Positions 59,648 to 64,000 of a stretch of DNA of 64,000 nt are shown here, in pieces. The position numbers and the translations under genes were made by a program. This DNA is from Fragilaria crotonensis. Its lineage: Eukaryota > Bacillariophyta > Fragilariophyceae > Fragilariales > Fragilariaceae. The notes below the pieces were generated by a model, which worked only from the letters and a program-made list of their open reading frames with translations, was not told the origin of the DNA and searched no databases. Location: assembly GCA_022925895.1 (NCBI GenBank), contig JAKSYS010000046.1:1-64000 (forward strand), given 5' to 3'. Position 1 is the stretch's first letter. Each line of letters begins with the position of its first letter.

Positions 59648-62600
59648 TGGCTGGGTTCATCCTGCGCCTGCATATCGTAGAGGCACGTAGACTCAGTAAT
59701 CTAAAAATTTAGTTGAAGCCCCAAAATGGATCTCACACGCACTCACTTCGAGCCAAACCATATTCTCATTCCTCTCGCAAAACAGATCAGGTGTTCATTT
59801 GGAAGACACCCTCCTCACCAAGAAGTGAATGTACAAATCCATTCACGAAGCCAGCATCAAAGTCAAGAGCAGCCCTGTGGGTTTTGAACGCCATGACGAT
59901 GCGTTCAATAAGTGGTAATGTAAGTATTGGTGCGTCATCATGATTGTTGTTCTTCTTGCTCTCGTAAAGCAAATAGTATGCGCAAATGTAAGCCCTTGCT
60001 CGTCTTGAAAGCTTTCGCACAGTTTCAGTTCGAAGTACATTCCTGCTTGTGCATTCCATTACTAACGCTTTGAATGCTTCCTTGCTCCTTTTAGAGTTCA
60101 ATGGCTTACGTCGATAGATACCTTTCGTCACACCCCAGCTATACTCGATCCCTTCGCCAGCTAACTCTGCATGGAATTTTGGTGAAATGATCACAGAAAC
60201 ACCAAGCTCGTTTCCTACGTGTTGCAGGGCTGTCACCTCTTCAGCAAAATCAAGACAGCTTGCCATTAGAACTCGTAAACTCCATTCCTCCGCACCCTCG
60301 AGTACTTCACCATCGGCATCGGTTGCTGGATCCATGGTGTACTTCTCCAGATTGCCTTCGTCAATCCAACCCCTCTCCCACAGGACTTGCAAAAGGCCCT
60401 TTGCCTGTCCTTGCCAGCCTTTCTTTTCTCGTGTGGTGTTTGTTTTGACATCAATATTGTTCGTCCTTGCAAGTTCTTGCAATTCCAAAAGTCGATATTG
60501 GCGTCGATCATTCAAGATGTTGAGAGGCCCAAGCTCTGCTTTCAGCTCAGAGATTGTTTTGTTTCTTTTTCGCGGATTACCAGGCAAAGGTGGGAGGATT
60601 CGATCATGGCGGTTTATTTCTCGCTCATTTTCTGTCATCCAGAATGGCCCAGCATCGCCAGATTCAAAGACAAAGGATTGGGTGTCACCAGCATTAACGG
60701 TACGTTCGTGCATGCCAAGATAGCCATCCTCTGCCTTTATTTTTGACTCACGCATTCGTGGCTGCACTCCTCCAAAGCCTCGGTTCATAGTATAGGCATC
60801 CAAGCCATTAGCCAACTTTTTTGCATGCCCTTGAGAGTGATCAAAGAGGAAGGCGAAATCGAAGTGTGGATACAAAACTCGGAGGCAATCAACGCAGTCC
60901 TCGAATTGAATTGACATGTGGTTGTATGTCCAATATCCCTCATTGTTTGCTCCAAGTTCGAAGTAGACAACAAATGGGGATTGCTTCAAGTCCTTCTTTG
61001 CAGCTTGGCTATGGATAGCCATTGCTGCATCGACGTCAACGTAAGTTTTGCCGCGTCGTGCTTCGTTGATTTCTTCCAATTGCACTCGACTAATCTCTAC
61101 CCCGAACCCAGTCTCACGTGATTGCAGAGCTGATATCATGAGACTCAAGCCATCTGTCTTAGGAAGAAGTGGCCTCTGACCTTCTGGTCCTACCCATTGG
61201 CGATTTCCGAGAAGAAATTGACTATAGACGCTTTCATCTTGCCCAAATATCATGAGTGGCTTCTCGTCTTGTGCTTTTCTTACACTCAAGTTCCCCCCAA
61301 AAGCACCGAAACCCATTGTCTCAGCATGTTTGTGCAGTAAGTCCAAATCATCAACGTGGAATTCAACCATGTCCTTGTTGTCGTCGGAAGTGTATTTGTA
61401 TCCTCGACTGTCGTCGTCTGACATTTTCTTTTCTCTCCTCCATTCCTCTACAGTTTCGGCTGTAACTTGAATCCACCGATGTGCACGCGACTCAAGCTTT
61501 GTCAGATAGTGCGTGCAGAATTCGTTCCGCCTGAAGACGACGTTTGCTCGCTCGTGACCATCTACAAAAAATGATTTCTTCCTTGTATCATACGTGAACC
61601 CGAGTCGCCTGAGCCAGCGCCATGTAGTAGATAGCGATATTGGGCTCTCTAGATAGACCCGAAGTAGACAGCCTTTAATTGTTTTTTGCTGCATACTGCT
61701 GCCTCCTTCTTCTTCTTGTAGTACTTCGCCAATTATTTCGTTGTTGTCAACAACATCGATGTTAATAGTTCTCGCTGCAGCTGCACTCGGAATCAATGAA
61801 GTTACTAAATGATTCCTTGCCATCTCGACAGTTAGATCAGCCAGGTTCTCAATGCAATACCCAAGCCATGGTGACGTGATCTCGTCTCGAAAGTATTCCA
61901 GCAAATCTGGTAGAGGGCGCTTCTTTAATATCTTAGGGTTCGGCATCGGAAAGTGTTCGCGATTCGCCCTCAAGAGAATGTTCCATCCAGCCACCGTTCG
62001 CTCATTGGTTGCAGCAGCTTCCATTCCCATCTTGCTGCAATCAACAATTGCAGCAGCACAGCAATCCTCTATCCACCGTGCCGAATTCATCTCCTCTAGA
62101 GCATACGTATAGGCTAAGCAGAGTATAGAACACCTCTGCCTAATCATGAATATGTCGTAAGAAGAGCAGAGGTTGTCTTTATCATGCTTTTCTACAACAT
62201 CTTTCCACCCGTCAACTGTCCGATTGACCTGTTGGAGTCGCTCAATTCGTTGCTCCAGAATGTCCACGACACCACGACTATCATTTGCATTACCAAGAAA
62301 GAGCTTCTTGGCTTCGGGACTATCCCAATACGTCTCTTGAACCAATTTCTCTGAAATAGGACCATGCTTAGACCTTTTTGTCTCATCCTGTGCTGCTATC
62401 TGAGCGTCAGTCTTTCGTTTTGCTCTTGATTGCAATTGAATTTCGCTCGTCAAATCCACGACTTCTGAAGAACCACGAGCCACACTGTATCGATCATTGA
62501 TCCTACTGTCTTGTAACAAAGACATGAAGCTCCTCTTTCCATCTGGTGGGCGTTCAACCATTTCTCCTGGCCTTGGATGTAGTATCCCAAACGTTTCTAA

Positions 62601-63133
62601 GTGGATTTCCATAGGATCGATGCCTCTTGATTTCCGTCGAAACATGCTGTGGTGTTTGATTCCGTAAAATCATCAAGAATTGCCCCTCCACACACTGAAA
62701 TTGCTCGATTCATGACGCCTCTATCGAAAGTAAGGGACTCAAGGGAAGGAAATTGAGCCTTGATTGCTCGAAAATACGTTTCATCAGTGAGCCATTTGTC
62801 TCGGTAGCGGTTTTGCTTCGTCACTTCAACCCAGCATTGGTAGTATACCTGTAACGTCTTCATTGTAGCCGATCAGGAAAACATTTAAGGTCAAGGGCCT
62901 CAACAACTTGATAAAATAGCGTAAACAACAAAAATGTTTTCCTGATGAGGATCGGAAGATGATCAAATCGTCGTTACAATGTCATGGTCCGCCGCTGATT
63001 TTTGTGTGTGGTACCAAGCGAGTTGTTTGGATGTACGAGGATGCCGGATCGGGTGCTAAAGCATGACGTCCGGGGAATTTATACTGAAGTCTACGTGGTC
63101 CAACGATGCGCCTCAAAAACTTGAACCCAGCCA
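59648..63133. mobile_element. TA-flanked DDE transposon, 3,486 bp, near-complete
   Basis: The left end is TGGCTGGGTTCATCC and the right end reads TTGAACCCAGCCA, the reverse complement over 12-13 bp. TA lies on both sides (59646-59647 and 63134-63135), as for the IS630/Tc1/mariner group. It carries one long minus-strand transposase. A hairpin sits just before the gene, at 62871-62886 with 62932-62947. Confidence 0.85.
59787..62863 (-). CDS. DDE-superfamily transposase/endonuclease, about 1,025 codons in two overlapping frames
   Basis: An 88-residue frame starts at the ATG at 62863 (MKTLQVYYQCWVEVTKQNRY). It overlaps the main 952-residue frame (62645-59787) at about 62640, where a one-base shift or short intron would join them. 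In the main frame, residues about 338-368 (LSTTWRWLRRLGFTYDTRKK, then SFFVDGHER) form a helix-turn-helix-like region. The catalytic candidates are D470 (IFGQDES), D602 (FAFLFDHSQGH) and E633 (PRMRES), a D-x131-D-x30-E spacing. I know this arrangement (VDGHER, DES, FDxSxxH, QPRMRE) from large families of uncharacterised DDE proteins in fungi and algae. It probably cuts and pastes the surrounding TA-flanked element. The intact 952-residue frame suggests recent activity. Confidence 0.8.
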
Positions 63134-63139
63134 TACTGG

Positions 63140-63500
63140 AATACATTACAAGGTACTACTAGTAGTAGTACTGGAATATGTGTGTGTATCACAAGTACTC
63201 CGCGCGTTGGCATGTTGCACATGTAGTAAGACAGCAAATTACGACAGTAAAGTATGACATAATCAATCGAATAGTTTTATTCCAGTATCTTTCACGGTAC
63301 TACCGGCGGTACTCCAGTAAGGAGTAGGCGACCGTAGAGCCTCAATGGCCCATATCCTGATCTGGGTTCTCCGAACTACCTGCCAATCATTTTCTACCCG
63401 TTTTCGTCTTGAGGAGTCGTTCCCCTCAACATCGGTATCAATTTTCGATCAGCATATCTATGAATCATAGACATAGGTCGTAACATCGCGATCCACCTCG
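63140..63500. other. Upstream region of bystin
   Basis: GTAC-rich palindromes near 63150-63200 and 63295-63325. It contains the presumed promoter and 5' leader of the bystin gene. No core element can be named with confidence. Confidence 0.35.
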
Positions 63501-63502
63501 CC

Positions 63503-64000
63503 ATGCCAAAAGTAAAGAAGATCCGTGCCGCCGCCTTGGCTGCTCAGACGACTCGCCACGCTCCCCTGGGGCAAACGATTGTTGAAGATGAGCACCGAGA
63601 TAAGTTTGCTGTTGTGAGAAATCGACGTAAGAATCGAGCAAAAGGAAAAGGTGATGACGATGATGACGATCCCGAAGAACTGCTCGACGAAAAGACGACG
63701 CGAAAGATTCTGCAACTTTCGCGGGAACAACGATTGGAAGTAGAATTGGAAGAGGCGAGGAGAGAGAGGAGAAACAATACTGCAGTTGATGTAGACGAGG
63801 AGGACGATGAAGAATTCGAGGAAGAGCAATGTGACGACGACATGGTCGCCCACGACAATGGCTATGTCACCGTCCAAGATGGGGCGCTCTCACCTGAAGA
63901 TGAGGCAATTGTAGCAAGTATGATGGGTGGTGGTGAAAGAAAACAGACGCTGGCAGATATCATCATGGCCAAGATTGCCGAGAAAGAATCGGAAGCCCGT
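63503..64000 (+). CDS. BYSL: Bystin (BYSL/Enp1), 5' part, runs off the window
   Basis: The ATG at 63503 begins MPKVKKIRAAALAAQTTRHA and stays open for 166 codons to the end of the window. The N-terminal region is charged, with KGDDDDDDPEELLDEKTTRK and an acidic DEEDDEEFEEEQ stretch. It reaches the conserved entry to the bystin domain, LSPEDEAIVASMM and then RKQTLADIIMAKIAEKESEA, which matches bystin/Enp1 closely. The protein acts in the nucleolus in 18S rRNA processing and 40S subunit assembly. Total length in other eukaryotes is about 430-480 aa, so roughly the first third is here. No intron seen so far. The coding frame is intact. Confidence 0.93.
   Translation, partial: MPKVKKIRAAALAAQTTRHAPLGQTIVEDEHRDKFAVVRNRRKNRAKGKGDDDDDDPEELLDEKTTRKILQLSREQRLEVELEEARRERRNNTAVDVDEEDDEEFEEEQCDDDMVAHDNGYVTVQDGALSPEDEAIVASMMGGGERKQTLADIIMAKIAEKESEAR

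Overview
The window reads as nuclear DNA of a diatom, most likely a pennate one. The basis is two DUF6824-type proteins (a family I know from diatoms), a transmembrane LRR protein of the diatom kind, a diatom-style Copia retrotransposon with an Asp-Ser-His-Ala-Asp protease motif, and short GT-AG introns of about 75-95 bp. Intergenic DNA is unusually rich in short palindromes built on GTAC. No rRNA, tRNA or organelle genes were recognised. The species cannot be named from the sequence.

Layout. 0-2 kb: a decayed gene. 2.3 kb: a small hypothetical gene. 4.7-5.4 kb: the first DUF6824 gene. 6.2-9.8 kb: a repeat zone with a TIR element, diverged tandem duplications and a pogo-like TA insertion whose empty site survives next to it. 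10-18 kb is the main gene block: a sulfotransferase-like gene, a large AASDH/ACSF4-type gene (adenylation, carrier and beta-propeller domains) and a convergent LRR receptor-like gene. 19-20.6 kb: mitochondrial succinyl-CoA:3-ketoacid CoA-transferase (SCOT). 21.2-24.2 kb: LINE and Ty3-type remnants and a second TIR element. 25.4 kb: a hypothetical gene. 26.2-28.8 kb: a broken kinase with three RING-like repeats. 29.3-34.2 kb: a Copia pol/gag fused to a partial second copy of SCOT. 37-43.3 kb: two methyltransferase-like paralogues in inverted orientation around a palindromic satellite. 45.1-47.9 kb: a five-exon gene ending in an AP2-like domain. 51.6 kb: the second DUF6824 gene. 52.7-63.1 kb: a chain of DNA transposons, including a 3.5-kb element with a long DDE-type transposase and a 1.5-kb relative. 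63.5 kb to the end: the 5' part of bystin (ribosome biogenesis).

The host genes do not form a pathway; this is ordinary eukaryotic gene content scattered through transposon-rich DNA. One pattern cuts across the window: many well-conserved genes are interrupted by single-base indels, often one G missing from a G run, while the reading continues perfectly in the next frame. Either the assembly carries uncorrected indel errors or several genes are young pseudogenes. The most unusual structures are the alternating palindromic satellite inside an inverted duplication, the paired TA-flanked elements that keep a hairpin at the same place with different stem sequence, the SCOT-Gag chimera, and the kinase with tandem RING-like repeats.
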